8,906 nucleotides of DNA from CBCXVS01 sp965178525 (GCA_965178525.1 CBCXVS010000300.1:1-8906); one strand, 5' to 3'; numbered from the stretch's first letter, positions 1-7,976 are shown. A program made the numbers and translations. Notes: generated by a model from the letters alone, not told the origin.

Positions 1-9
1 CAATTCGTT

Positions 10-3000
10 TCAGGCTTTTGAGTTTTTATTTCGACAAGTTGTCGCCGAATCACGGGAGGAACTTCGGCCTAGTGGGTCGGGTTGTTGAGGCTGATAGGCT
101 TGCAGCGCCGCCTGCAGTTCGTGTAACAGCCCGTCACGCTCGAACCCTTGTTTGTGCATCACGCTCTGCACGCGCTGTTTAAGGCGTGCATCTTCATTCG
201 ACGTGAGCGTTTTGGCCGTGAGCACAATCACGGGAATCTGGCAAGCGCTCGCTTCCTGCCGCAATTGCTCGATGACGCCGAAGCCGTCCATTTTGGGCAT
301 CATCAGATCGAGCAGAATCACATCGGGCGCTTGCAACGCGATCATGTCCAACGCCTCTTGGCCGTCGTGCGCCGACGTAATCTCATATCCTTCCCCGTCA
401 AGCAACTGTTGGACCAGATCCGTAATCTGGGGGTCATCGTCTACCACCAGCAGCCGCTGGCGCTGGAGTGGAACGCGGTGCAGCGTCGTCAGAAGCGCTT
501 CCCGCTCAAAGGGCTTGAGCAAATAATCGAATGCCCCTAAGCGATACCCGAGGCTTTTCTGGTCCACGATGGAGAGCACAATGATCGGAATATCCCGTGT
601 GGCCGCATCGACCTTGAGCTCGTGTAAAAACTGCCAGCCGTCCATTTGAGGCATATGAATATCGAGAATAATCGCAAAGGGGTGTAAGGCGCGCGCCTTC
701 TTCAACCCTTCTGCTCCGGACAAGGCGCCCACCACGTGATAGCCGGCCTCAGCCAGATTTTCCTGCAACAGGTAAATGACGTTCGGATCGTCATCAATCG
801 CCAGTATCGTATGGCGCAACCCATCCGGCTCGGATGCCGGATGATGGTCCTGTACCTGGGTGTCAACGACCGGTTGATCGAGGTCGGGTAAAGCGTCAGT
901 TGAGATCTGCACAGGCAACGTCATCGTGAAGGTTGAGCCTTCCCCAATCGTGCTTTGCACGGCCAACTCGCCACCTAATAAGTGGGTTAAGTGCCGGCTG
1001 ATCGATAAGCCGAGACCGGTGCCACCATATTGACGCGTGCTGCTGCTATCGACCTGGAGAAATTCCTCAAAGATCCGGTCCAAGGCCTCGGCCGGAATGC
1101 CGATACCGGTGTCGGCCACGGCGATCTCGACGACACCGCCGCGATGCTGTGCGGTGACGGTAACCGCGCCTTGTTCGGTGAACTTCACCGCATTACTGAG
1201 GAGATTCATGATAATTTGTTTCAGTTTTTCCTCATCGGTAACCAGCATCGGCACGGCGCCGTGGCACGCATGCGTCAGCTCAACCCGATCACTTTTGAGC
1301 ATCGGCTCCACGGTGCGCACACACGTCTCCATGAGAGGCGCCAAGTCAACGCGACTGAGATGTACCTCCATCCGTCCAGCTTCGACTTTGGAGAGATCAA
1401 GGATGTTGTTGATCAGCGAAAGCAAGTGCTCAGCACTGGTCAAAATCTTGCCCAAATTATCATATTGCCGCTCCGGCAAGACAGCTTTCGCCCGGCGCAT
1501 CACCAGCCGGGTAAAGCCGATAATCGCATTCATCGGGGTGCGCAACTCATGGGACATATTGGCGAGAAATTCCGATTTGTGCTGGGACGCGTCTTCAAGC
1601 TGGCGATTGGCGTCTTCTAGGGCTTGCGTGCGCTCTTCGACCTTCGCCTCCAATTCGGCAGCATGCCGCCGTGCCTGGGCGTAGAGCCTGGCATTTTCGA
1701 TGGCGATCGCGGCTTGATCGCCAAGTGCGCTCAGCAGCAGTTGATCGTCCTCCTGAAATTGCTGCGGGGTATAGCTGACGGCATAGAGCACCTCCATGAC
1801 CGTCTCCTGAGTTTTGAGCGGCACCCCCAGGCAGGCGCGCAGACCGGCGTCCTGGATCATCTCTCGGAATGGACTATCCGGATAGTCCATCGTGTAATCA
1901 CCCACTAAAATGGGCAAGCCCGTAGCCACGACGTGTCCGCCAAGGCCAATACCAGATTCAAAGCGCGTCGTGGTGAAGAAATCGGCGACGGCGCCGCTGC
2001 ATGCCTGCACGGAAAAAGCGTCGCTGTCGGGTTGCTGCAGCGCTAGCAGGCTGGCGTCGGCTTGGAGGAGATGTTGCGAGCGCTCGACAATCAAATTGAG
2101 GATCGGGTCGAGATCCACGTGTTTCGTCAGTTCCTGACTCACCTCATACAAAGTCGTGGTCTCCGCCACTTTGCGATGCAATCCCATTTCATGAGCTTCG
2201 AGGCTAATGGCCATGTCGTTAAACGACTGGGCCAATTGGCCGACTTCGTCCTGGGCCGGTATCTCGACGCGGACGTCGAGCTGTCCGGTGGCGATGCGTC
2301 CAGCCGCTTCGGCTAGGTCGCGAATGGGCTGGGTCACGTGCTGCACGTGCCGAATGGTCAGCACCAGCGCAATCCCCAAACTGATCAGGGCGACCAGGAT
2401 CAGGGCCCGAATCATGAACTGCGTGGTGCGTCTGAAGTCCTGCAGGGGAACAAAATCCAGGGCGAGAACCCCTTGAAATTGCGGATTTGAACTGTCCTTC
2501 GCCTGCTGATAGACGCCCATGGCATAGGTCAGCATCGGGCCGTCGATGAGGTGGACATCATCGGGGCCGAGGTCGAGGTAGAGCTGCGAGTCGGGATAGA
2601 GCGGCCCAAACTCCATGACCATGCCGGCTTCGTCAGCCAGCGACGTCCGCTCGCTACTGATTTCGCCGTCCACGACCTTGGCCACTTCCACGCCCCGATG
2701 ATCCACATAGCGAACCTGGGGATAGACGCGTTCAATACTATTGCTGCGGTCGACAAACTGCTTTAAGAAGCGCCCCAGGCGTTGGCGATGCACCTCGGCT
2801 TCCTCAGCTAGGCCGTAGGAGGCGTTTTTTAAGTAGCCCTGTAAGGCCGGGTTTTCCGCGATCGTCCGGAGGTCATTCTCGCGCTGTTTCAGATACCTGG
2901 CGTTCGCCTTGGCCTCCATATGGCGCAACGCGAAAAACCCCATGGTCGCCAAGGCCAGCATGGGTAGGACGATCAGCGGAACAATGAGCAGTAACATCTT

Positions 3001-3048
3001 CTGGCTCAAGTTGAAATGACGGAGAAGCGAGGTTGAGTTTTGCTCCAT
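10..3048 (-). CDS. Membrane-bound hybrid histidine kinase (cache-like sensor, HAMP, GAF, HisKA, HATPase, two receiver domains)
   Basis: Sensor kinase of 1012 residues when started at the ATG at 3048, preferred over the ATG at 3054 because AGGAG (3055-3059) sits six bases before it. Order: membrane segment about 18-40; periplasmic sensor about 41-210, probably cache-like; second membrane segment about 212-232; HAMP about 233-288; GAF about 308-455; coiled coil about 456-490; HisKA with SHELRTP and phospho-acceptor H500; HATPase with N-box N619, DTGIGIP near 646 and GGTGLGLS near 675; receiver 1 with acidic pocket 752-754, phospho-Asp D796 and K845 in LLKPFE; receiver 2 with acidic pocket 870-872, D914, T944 and K966. 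All residues for autophosphorylation and phosphotransfer are present. There is no Hpt and no DNA-binding output, so the signal must pass to a partner encoded elsewhere. It is the second gene of a unit with the binding protein upstream. The ligand is unknown. The receiver 2 lysine is followed by Gln rather than the usual Pro. Confidence 0.95.
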   Translation of the reverse strand: MEQNSTSLLRHFNLSQKMLLLIVPLIVLPMLALATMGFFALRHMEAKANARYLKQRENDLRTIAENPALQGYLKNASYGLAEEAEVHRQRLGRFLKQFVDRSNSIERVYPQVRYVDHRGVEVAKVVDGEISSERTSLADEAGMVMEFGPLYPDSQLYLDLGPDDVHLIDGPMLTYAMGVYQQAKDSSNPQFQGVLALDFVPLQDFRRTTQFMIRALILVALISLGIALVLTIRHVQHVTQPIRDLAEAAGRIATGQLDVRVEIPAQDEVGQLAQSFNDMAISLEAHEMGLHRKVAETTTLYEVSQELTKHVDLDPILNLIVERSQHLLQADASLLALQQPDSDAFSVQACSGAVADFFTTTRFESGIGLGGHVVATGLPILVGDYTMDYPDSPFREMIQDAGLRACLGVPLKTQETVMEVLYAVSYTPQQFQEDDQLLLSALGDQAAIAIENARLYAQARRHAAELEAKVEERTQALEDANRQLEDASQHKSEFLANMSHELRTPMNAIIGFTRLVMRRAKAVLPERQYDNLGKILTSAEHLLSLINNILDLSKVEAGRMEVHLSRVDLAPLMETCVRTVEPMLKSDRVELTHACHGAVPMLVTDEEKLKQIIMNLLSNAVKFTEQGAVTVTAQHRGGVVEIAVADTGIGIPAEALDRIFEEFLQVDSSSTRQYGGTGLGLSISRHLTHLLGGELAVQSTIGEGSTFTMTLPVQISTDALPDLDQPVVDTQVQDHHPASEPDGLRHTILAIDDDPNVIYLLQENLAEAGYHVVGALSGAEGLKKARALHPFAIILDIHMPQMDGWQFLHELKVDAATRDIPIIVLSIVDQKSLGYRLGAFDYLLKPFEREALLTTLHRVPLQRQRLLVVDDDPQITDLVQQLLDGEGYEITSAHDGQEALDMIALQAPDVILLDLMMPKMDGFGVIEQLRQEASACQIPVIVLTAKTLTSNEDARLKQRVQSVMHKQGFERDGLLHELQAALQAYQPQQPDPLGRSSSRDSATTCRNKNSKA

Positions 3049-3054
3049 GCCCAT

Positions 3055-3059
3055 CTCCT
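3055..3059 (-). promoter_or_regulatory. Ribosome binding site of the hybrid kinase
   Basis: AGGAG on the minus strand, six bases before the ATG at 3048. It directly abuts the alternative ATG at 3054, so it supports the downstream start. Confidence 0.6.
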
Positions 3060-3096
3060 ACCTTGAAAAGCCCATCCCCTGGAAGTCGCCTTGATC

Positions 3097-4737
3097 CTAT
3101 TGCATCGCTGGCGGGCGTACAGACCAGTGCGCATCCGTTATACGGGTGTCTCCAAAGATCAACAAGCCCGACGCATGTGGCTCAAACTCAACCGATTTAT
3201 TCACGGCATAGAGCTGAATCGGGGCATAGAGGAACAAAAAATACGCCTGGTTCCGCGTATGCTGCTCCATCTGGCGTAACAACTGAGCTTGTTGATCGGG
3301 CTCAGGGGTCCCCCGGACGCGCTGGTAGAGCGCAGCGAGTTCCGGTCGCTCATGTACCCAGTCAAAACGCCCATCAAGCGCGTAGACCCGATAGAGGGGC
3401 GCGGGAAAGCTGGCGGCAAACGCGCCCAGCACGCCGGTGGTGGCTAAGGCGATATCCCATGTCGGTGGCTCCTCAGCGGATGCCGTTGGTAATGGCTGCT
3501 GGGCAGGCGCGGCGGCACCGTGTCGACTCAGGCGCTGCCGAAAGTCGTCGGCATGCAATAGCTGCGCCTGTGCCTTAAACCCGGCCTGTTCCAGCATCTT
3601 GCTAATCACAGTCGCAGACGCTTTAAAGGTCTCGGGTGCAATGAGGGTGACCGATAGGCCATTGGCGTAGCCCGCCTCCTGCAGAAGCCGTTTGGTCTCG
3701 GCCGGATCAAACGCGTACAGCGGCAAGCTGGAGTCGTATCCCAGCGCTTGTGGCGGCAGTAGAGCGGGGGTCGGTATGCCATTGCCTTTGGCGGCGTATT
3801 GAATCAGATCGGTGCGGTTGATGGCATGGTTGATCGCCCAGCGAAGGCGTCGATCCCGCCACGGGCTCTTGGGGTGTCGCATATTGAAAAGACCGAACTG
3901 ATTCTGTAGGCCACCACGTTCTTTAATCACCTTGGCATGAGCGCTTTGCGCCACTTGCAACGTGGCCAGGGGACTCAACATGGTGAGCAGATCCACTTGG
4001 CCTTCGCGTTGGGTGATGTGAGCGACAGATGCTTTGGGATCGACGGTGTACGCAAACACGATTTGGCGAAGGCGGGGAAAGCGGTCGGGATTCCAATATG
4101 CGGTGTTGGCTTCGAGAACCACGCGCGATGACCGCCGTGTCCCGATATCAAACCCTTCAACCCATTTATACGGCCCGGTGCCCCACGGCCCAGCACTGCG
4201 AAGCGTGTCCCAGTATCGATCGAGTGATCGCAAGGTGCGGTAGAATTGACGATTGACGATGTGCATCATCGCCAACCGCACCAGAGCTTCGTTATCGGGC
4301 TCGGAGAACCGGAACTGGATTTGGTAAGCGTCTAGCGTCTTGAGGTGTGAGCCCTCGGGAAAAGCCATCCAAAACAGGTCCTCGCCCCCATGCTCTCGAA
4401 GCTTGGCATAAGCTTGCCAATTCAAATCGACCGTGGCGGCATCAAAGCCTTCGCCATTGTGAAACGTGACGCCCTGGCGCAACGTCATGTCGAGCGTACG
4501 GCCGTCGCGCCAGTGCCACTCGGTCGCGAGTCCGGGCACGAGACGGCCATCCTCGTCGATGTCGACGAGGCGCTCGACTACATTAAAAATAGGGGCGATC
4601 TGGCTCCAAGGGTGGGTATCGACGACATGTAGCGTTCCCTGCGGCGTTGGCGCGACAGCCGCTGAGACGCACTGCCCACCGGCTGTAGCGCCGAAAAACA
4701 GCAACAGGCTAACCATCACGAGACGTCGAAGAGCCAT
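3097..4737 (-). CDS. Exported extracellular solute-binding protein, family 5 (SBP_bac_5, DppA/OppA-like)
   Basis: Periplasmic binding protein of 546 residues, normal length for family 5 proteins that bind peptides, opines, nickel-chelates or related solutes. A Sec signal peptide is visible: RR near the start, a hydrophobic core about 6-20, and a likely cleavage after Ala near 26-29. A Cys at 23 lacks a proper lipobox, so it is probably soluble. Family hallmarks: the segment with LRQGVTFHNGEGF at about 86-98, GTGPYKW near 186-192, RLRWAINHAINRTDLI near 297-312, and a C-terminal lobe including the LLQEAGY region near 351. A Pro/Ala/Gln-rich linker (about 406-426) interrupts the C-terminal lobe. 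The ATG at 4737 has AAGG (4746-4749) eight bases upstream. No permease or ATPase gene is adjacent; the next gene, 48 nt downstream, is a hybrid sensor kinase, which suggests ligand sensing as well as, or instead of, uptake. The ligand cannot be told from sequence. Confidence 0.92.
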   Translation of the reverse strand: MALRRLVMVSLLLFFGATAGGQCVSAAVAPTPQGTLHVVDTHPWSQIAPIFNVVERLVDIDEDGRLVPGLATEWHWRDGRTLDMTLRQGVTFHNGEGFDAATVDLNWQAYAKLREHGGEDLFWMAFPEGSHLKTLDAYQIQFRFSEPDNEALVRLAMMHIVNRQFYRTLRSLDRYWDTLRSAGPWGTGPYKWVEGFDIGTRRSSRVVLEANTAYWNPDRFPRLRQIVFAYTVDPKASVAHITQREGQVDLLTMLSPLATLQVAQSAHAKVIKERGGLQNQFGLFNMRHPKSPWRDRRLRWAINHAINRTDLIQYAAKGNGIPTPALLPPQALGYDSSLPLYAFDPAETKRLLQEAGYANGLSVTLIAPETFKASATVISKMLEQAGFKAQAQLLHADDFRQRLSRHGAAAPAQQPLPTASAEEPPTWDIALATTGVLGAFAASFPAPLYRVYALDGRFDWVHERPELAALYQRVRGTPEPDQQAQLLRQMEQHTRNQAYFLFLYAPIQLYAVNKSVEFEPHASGLLIFGDTRITDAHWSVRPPAMQ

Positions 4738-4831
4738 ATCATCGCCTTACACGCTGAGATGGGCACTACCCGATCGCATGTTCACCATCTGAGATTGGGA
4801 GGAGAGATGACCACCCATCAATATTCACGGC

Positions 4832-4860
4832 AATATACTTGATGACAGTATGATTATCAA
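4832..4860 (-). promoter_or_regulatory. Sigma70-type promoter for the binding protein/kinase operon
   Basis: On the minus strand, a -35 box TTGATA (4855-4860) and a -10 box TATATT (4832-4837) are separated by exactly 17 bases. Each box matches five of six bases of the E. coli consensus. It points toward the binding protein gene and would give a leader of roughly 85-90 nt. No other good promoter was seen before the kinase, so the two genes are probably co-transcribed. Confidence 0.5.
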
Positions 4861-5079
4861 TCTTTAATCGTCACGTTGAGTCACGCCTAGAAAATTGGAG
4901 ACGGATTGAGCACTGAGAAGATTCCCTAATGCCAGGTATCAGCTCGTCTCGAGAAGAACGGCTGATCGTGTCACGGCTGATTCTACCCTGAGGTTCGCCA
5001 TTTATTCTGTGACGGAACACACCTCGACGCGGTGACATGAATCACCTACCCGATGAGCAAGCACCTGGCGAGTCGTTTT

Positions 5080-5143
5080 AAAACCTCTCCCCGCAACACC
5101 TGAGTCAAGCCTATTGAGTTATCAGCCCTGGGCCAGGGAGAGG
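5080..5143 (-). terminator. Possible terminator after the alcohol dehydrogenase
   Basis: On the minus strand an 8-bp perfect stem (arms 5136-5143 and 5084-5091) is followed directly by TTTT (5080-5083), 14 bases after the alcohol dehydrogenase stop. The loop is long (44 nt) and contains the end of a small GC-rich palindrome, so this is a weak candidate. Confidence 0.25.
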
Positions 5144-5156
5144 GTCGGGCCATGCC

Positions 5157-6242
5157 TCAGCTCCCGAAACGGATGACCTGCCGGGCGACCTCTCCTCCTA
5201 GCAACGCCTCAAAAGCATCGTTAATCTGCTCCAGCGTAATTTCACGGGAAATCATTTCGTCGAGTTTAAGCTTACCGCTCAGGTACATATCGACATAACG
5301 CGGCATATCGACGCGGAAGCGGTTAGAGCCCATGCTGGAACCCTGGATCTTTTTCTCGCGTAGAAAGTCGGGGCCATTAAGCTCGATCTTGGTACCCACC
5401 GGGATCATCCCAATGATCGTCGCCGTCCCACCCTTGGCCAGCATGTAAAATGCCTGTTCCGCCGTTTGCTTCAGGCCGATGGCTTCAAAAGAGTATTCCA
5501 CGCCCCCACCCGTCATCTCCTTGACCTGCTGTATCGGGTCGCCATCGGCGGCATTCACCAGATCGGTGGCGCCACAAACCTGCGCCAGTTCGAGCTTGGA
5601 GGGGATCCGATCCACGGCAATAATACGCCCGGCCCCGGCAATCACCGCCCCCTGCACCGCACTGAGGCCCACGCCGCCACAGCCGATCACCGCCACCGTG
5701 CTGCCCGGCGGCACCTTGGCGGTGTTGATCACCGCGCCCATGCCCGTCGTCACCCCACAGCCGATGAGCGCCGCCTTGTCGAGCGGCATGTCTTCCCGCA
5801 CTTTCACCACCGCGTGCTCATGCACCAATAATTGCTCGGCGTACGAGGAGAGATTGGCAAACTGATGCATGACCTCCCCCTGCTGCGACAAACGTGTCGG
5901 CTCGTTATCCCCCCGCTGTGTCGACTCCCGGTCGCACAGATTGGGCCGGCCAGTCGTGCAGTAATCACAGTGGCCACAGAAGACCGATAAACAGGTAATG
6001 ACCGGCTCTCCGGGCTTGACGTAACGCACTTCCGAACCCACCGCTTCAATAATGCCGGCGGACTCATGCCCGAGCACAATCGGCGTTGGCGTGGGATAGA
6101 GCCCCTGATAGAAATGCACATCACTATGACAGACGCCGGCCGCCACCGTGCGCACGAGCACTTCATGCGGCCCGGGCGCACTCACATCGACATCTTCGAT
6201 CGTGAGCGGTTGAAGTACCTCGCGGAATACCGCAGCTTTCAT
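5157..6242 (-). CDS. Zinc-dependent alcohol dehydrogenase (medium-chain dehydrogenase family, class III-like)
   Basis: Cytoplasmic oxidoreductase of 361 residues, normal for zinc medium-chain alcohol dehydrogenases, which interconvert alcohols and aldehydes with NAD(H). Catalytic zinc ligands: C38 (in GVCHSD), H59 (in GHE) and C162 (in GCGVTTG). Structural zinc ligands: C89, C92, C95 and C103 in the CGHCDYCTTGRPNLC segment. Rossmann motif GCGGVG at 187-192, with D211 at the end of the second strand, which favours NAD over NADP. The ATG at 6242 is chosen because GGGGAG (6251-6256) lies eight bases upstream; a GTG one codon earlier (6245) is possible. It resembles the broad NDMA-dependent/S-(hydroxymethyl)glutathione-type dehydrogenase group, but the substrate is not fixed by sequence. 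It follows an SDR gene on the same strand with a gap of about 110 bases, so the two may be one transcription unit. No lesion is seen. Confidence 0.93.
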   Translation of the reverse strand: MKAAVFREVLQPLTIEDVDVSAPGPHEVLVRTVAAGVCHSDVHFYQGLYPTPTPIVLGHESAGIIEAVGSEVRYVKPGEPVITCLSVFCGHCDYCTTGRPNLCDRESTQRGDNEPTRLSQQGEVMHQFANLSSYAEQLLVHEHAVVKVREDMPLDKAALIGCGVTTGMGAVINTAKVPPGSTVAVIGCGGVGLSAVQGAVIAGAGRIIAVDRIPSKLELAQVCGATDLVNAADGDPIQQVKEMTGGGVEYSFEAIGLKQTAEQAFYMLAKGGTATIIGMIPVGTKIELNGPDFLREKKIQGSSMGSNRFRVDMPRYVDMYLSGKLKLDEMISREITLEQINDAFEALLGGEVARQVIRFGS

Positions 6243-6250
6243 CACACCAT

Positions 6251-6256
6251 CTCCCC
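6251..6256 (-). promoter_or_regulatory. Ribosome binding site of the alcohol dehydrogenase
   Basis: GGGGAG on the minus strand, eight bases before the ATG at 6242. It favours that ATG over the GTG at 6245, which would sit only five bases away. Confidence 0.5.
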
Positions 6257-6265
6257 AATTTTTAT

Positions 6266-6292
6266 TTCTCAGTCCTCCGTTCTCAGCCCTCC
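6266..6292. repeat. Two-copy short direct repeat between the SDR and alcohol dehydrogenase genes
   Basis: Plus strand: TTCTCAGTCCTCC at 6266-6278 and TTCTCAGCCCTCC at 6280-6292, a 14-base period with 12 of 13 bases shared. It lies just upstream of the alcohol dehydrogenase ribosome binding site. The role is unknown; it could be slippage. Confidence 0.5.
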
Positions 6293-6351
6293 ACTATGGG
6301 CGGAAAACAGGCGAGAATCAACCTCTTTTTGGATAGCGGCAAGACGCGGAT

Positions 6352-7119
6352 TTAGGCGATGATCTGGCCACCGTCCATGACGATGGTTTGGCCCGTGATG
6401 AAGCGGGCGGCATCACTGCTTAAATACGCCACCAAGTTCCCCACTTCCTCGACATCGCCAAAGCGGCGCAACGGGACTTGGCGCAGCAGATAGTCGGGCA
6501 TGCGCGCATCGTGGCGGGCTTCTTCATTCATCGCGGTTTCGGTGAAACCCGGAGCCACCGCATTGACGGTGATGTTGTGGCGTGCCCACTCCACAGCCAA
6601 GGCGCGTGTAAAACCGGTGATGCCCGCCTTGCTGGCACAGTAGGCCACGGCGTTACTGACGCCGATAAAACTCCAGTGTGAGGCAATACTAATCACCGCC
6701 CCACGCTGCTGCGCAATGAAATGCTCACCCACGCCTTGACTGCACAGAAACAGGCTCGTCAAGTTGGTATCCAACACGTTGCGCTAGGCGCTTTCGCGGA
6801 TCTCCATCAAGGGTTGCAGGAGCATGATCCCAGCGTTGTTCACCAGCACATCGATCTGCCCGAAACGCTCCAGCGTCGCCTCCACCATCTTTTGGATCTG
6901 ATCGGCCTGGGTGACATCCGTCACCGCCACACACGCCTCACCACCCGCCGCCTGCACCAAGCGCGCGCTCTCCTGCAACTGCTCGGCGTTCCGTGCGGCC
7001 AACGTCACCCGAGTCCCCCAACGCGCCACACAGCATGCGATGCCGCGGCCAATCCCCTGACTGGCTCCCGTCACCATGACCACCTTGTTGGATAGATCCA
7101 GCACCGCTGGCAGTTGCAT
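6352..7119 (-). pseudogene. Short-chain dehydrogenase/reductase (FabG-like) interrupted by an in-frame amber codon
   Basis: Classical SDR of 255 codons, a normal family length. Motifs: TGASQGIG near 18-25 (cofactor binding), NNAG near 95, N119, S147, and YCASK with Y160 and K164, so the whole catalytic tetrad is intact. The C-terminal FITGQTIVMDGG is also typical. Codon 112 is TAG (6784-6786): the frame reads MEIRESA-stop-RNVLDTNL with no base gained or lost, and family alignments commonly have Trp here (TGG), so one G-to-A change on the coding strand explains it. Start at 7119: GAGGAG (7126-7131) lies six bases upstream, while an in-frame upstream start at 7215 has no such support. If real, the lesion leaves a 111-residue piece without the active site; a GTG at 6777 lacks a visible ribosome site. 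Reading through, sequence error or recent inactivation cannot be separated here. The cofactor and substrate are unknown; it is probably co-transcribed with the downstream alcohol dehydrogenase. Confidence 0.88.
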
Positions 7120-7125
7120 GCAAAG

Positions 7126-7131
7126 CTCCTC
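7126..7131 (-). promoter_or_regulatory. Ribosome binding site of the SDR gene
   Basis: GAGGAG on the minus strand, six bases before the ATG at 7119. It sets the start of the SDR and argues against the longer upstream reading frame. Confidence 0.6.
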
Positions 7132-7186
7132 TAAGATGTCTGGACAGATGGTGCATCCGTTATCGCCCGCCGCATAGGGGTTACCA

Positions 7187-7215
7187 GCTATACAACGTTG
7201 ATCGCGGCAATGCAA
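7187..7215 (-). promoter_or_regulatory. Weak candidate promoter for the SDR/alcohol dehydrogenase unit
   Basis: On the minus strand TTGCAT (7210-7215) and TATAGC (7187-7192) are 17 bases apart, about 70 bases before the SDR start. Spacing is ideal but the boxes match only partly, so this is a guess supported mainly by position in the divergent gap. Confidence 0.25.
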
Positions 7216-7355
7216 GGGGAGAGGACACCCCGGAAGAGTGCTCTAAGGCGGACGGGACGGCATGGTTGTGCCGAACGGTGGACACAGAGGAAAAAATGCG
7301 TTACATATTCCATCATTATCACGCATCGAAACTCGTGATCATCGGGAGCACGGCC

Positions 7356-7976
7356 ATGCCGTTGGAGACGTACAGCTCAACTGTCAGCGCCACTCAGGAA
7401 CAGCTTGACGACCTCGTGCTTCAGCTCCTGCCACAGCAGGGCCAGTGGAGTCAAGAAGCATACCTATGGCTCACCGAACAAGGCAACCGCTTAATCGAGT
7501 TCACCGACGGCTACATCGAGGTGCTGCCCATGCCAACCGATGCACACCAGACCATTTTGGCCTATCTCTATCAGGTGTTTTTCGGCTTTCTTCAGCACAT
7601 CGGTGGGAAGGTTTTATTCGCTCCCTTGCGTCTCAGAATCCGCGAGCGCAAGTTTCGTGAGCCAGATATGTTGCTACTGCGCCATGCCGATGATCCTCGG
7701 CGCCAGAATCGATTCTGGCTGGGCGCTGACCTGGTGGTCGAAATCGTCAGCTCGGACAAGCCCGAGCGCGACCTCGTCGAAAAACGAAACGATTACGCCG
7801 AAGCGCAAATCCCCGAATACTGGATCGGCGACCCACGGGATGCAACCATCACGGTGCTCCACCTGGAACGGGAGACCTACATCGAGCACGGCGTCTTCAG
7901 GCGGGGTTCACAAGCGACCTCGGTGCTACTCGAAGGCTTTAACGTACAGGTTGACGCCGTATTTGATGCCGAATGA
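7356..7976 (+). CDS. Uma2 family protein (DUF820, PD-(D/E)XK nuclease fold)
   Basis: Protein of 206 residues from the ATG at 7356, which has GGGAG (7344-7348) seven bases upstream. Longer in-frame starts exist: ATG at 7296, with GAGG (7287-7290) five bases upstream, and TTG at 7266. The extra residues do not look like the family, whose conserved part begins around WSQEAYLWLTEQG. Uma2 hallmarks: FTDGYIEVLPMPT near 49-61, REPDMLLL with D104, DLVVEIVS with E129, K143 in VEKRNDYAEAQIPEYWI, and a C-terminal beta-rich segment. These fit the D, E-x-V and K positions of the PD-(D/E)XK nuclease fold. The family is called putative restriction endonuclease, but its cellular role is largely unproven. It is abundant and multi-copy in cyanobacteria, Chloroflexi and similar genomes. 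It diverges from the SDR gene and converges on the hicAB remnant. No partner methylase or other defence gene is next to it. Confidence 0.9.
   Translation: MPLETYSSTVSATQEQLDDLVLQLLPQQGQWSQEAYLWLTEQGNRLIEFTDGYIEVLPMPTDAHQTILAYLYQVFFGFLQHIGGKVLFAPLRLRIRERKFREPDMLLLRHADDPRRQNRFWLGADLVVEIVSSDKPERDLVEKRNDYAEAQIPEYWIGDPRDATITVLHLERETYIEHGVFRRGSQATSVLLEGFNVQVDAVFDAE

Larger units (their letters stand above)
4738..5156. other. Non-coding intergenic region, 419 bases
   Basis: No credible gene lies between the alcohol dehydrogenase and the binding protein gene. The stretch is more AT-rich than its flanks. It contains the operon promoter at 4832-4860 and a possible terminator for the alcohol dehydrogenase at 5080-5143. 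The middle (about 4870-5070) shows nothing I can assign: no tRNA, riboswitch or remnant of a protein family was recognised on either strand. Confidence 0.7.

Noticed and set aside
1030..1684. Long plus-strand open frames opposite the kinase
   Set aside because: They are shadows of the GC-rich kinase coding strand; the kinase has full domain evidence.
4807..4842. Eleven-codon reading frame with GGGAGGAG just upstream of its ATG on the plus strand
   Set aside because: It overlaps the -10 box of the minus-strand promoter, is very short, matches nothing known and has no gene after it. It is probably chance.
5127..5139. GC-rich palindrome CCCTGGGCCAGGG after the alcohol dehydrogenase
   Set aside because: The loop would be one base and no T run follows, so it is not a terminator by itself.
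7120..7215. Longer N-terminus for the SDR
   Set aside because: The extra residues do not look like an SDR, and the ATG at 7119 has a strong GAGGAG at ideal spacing.
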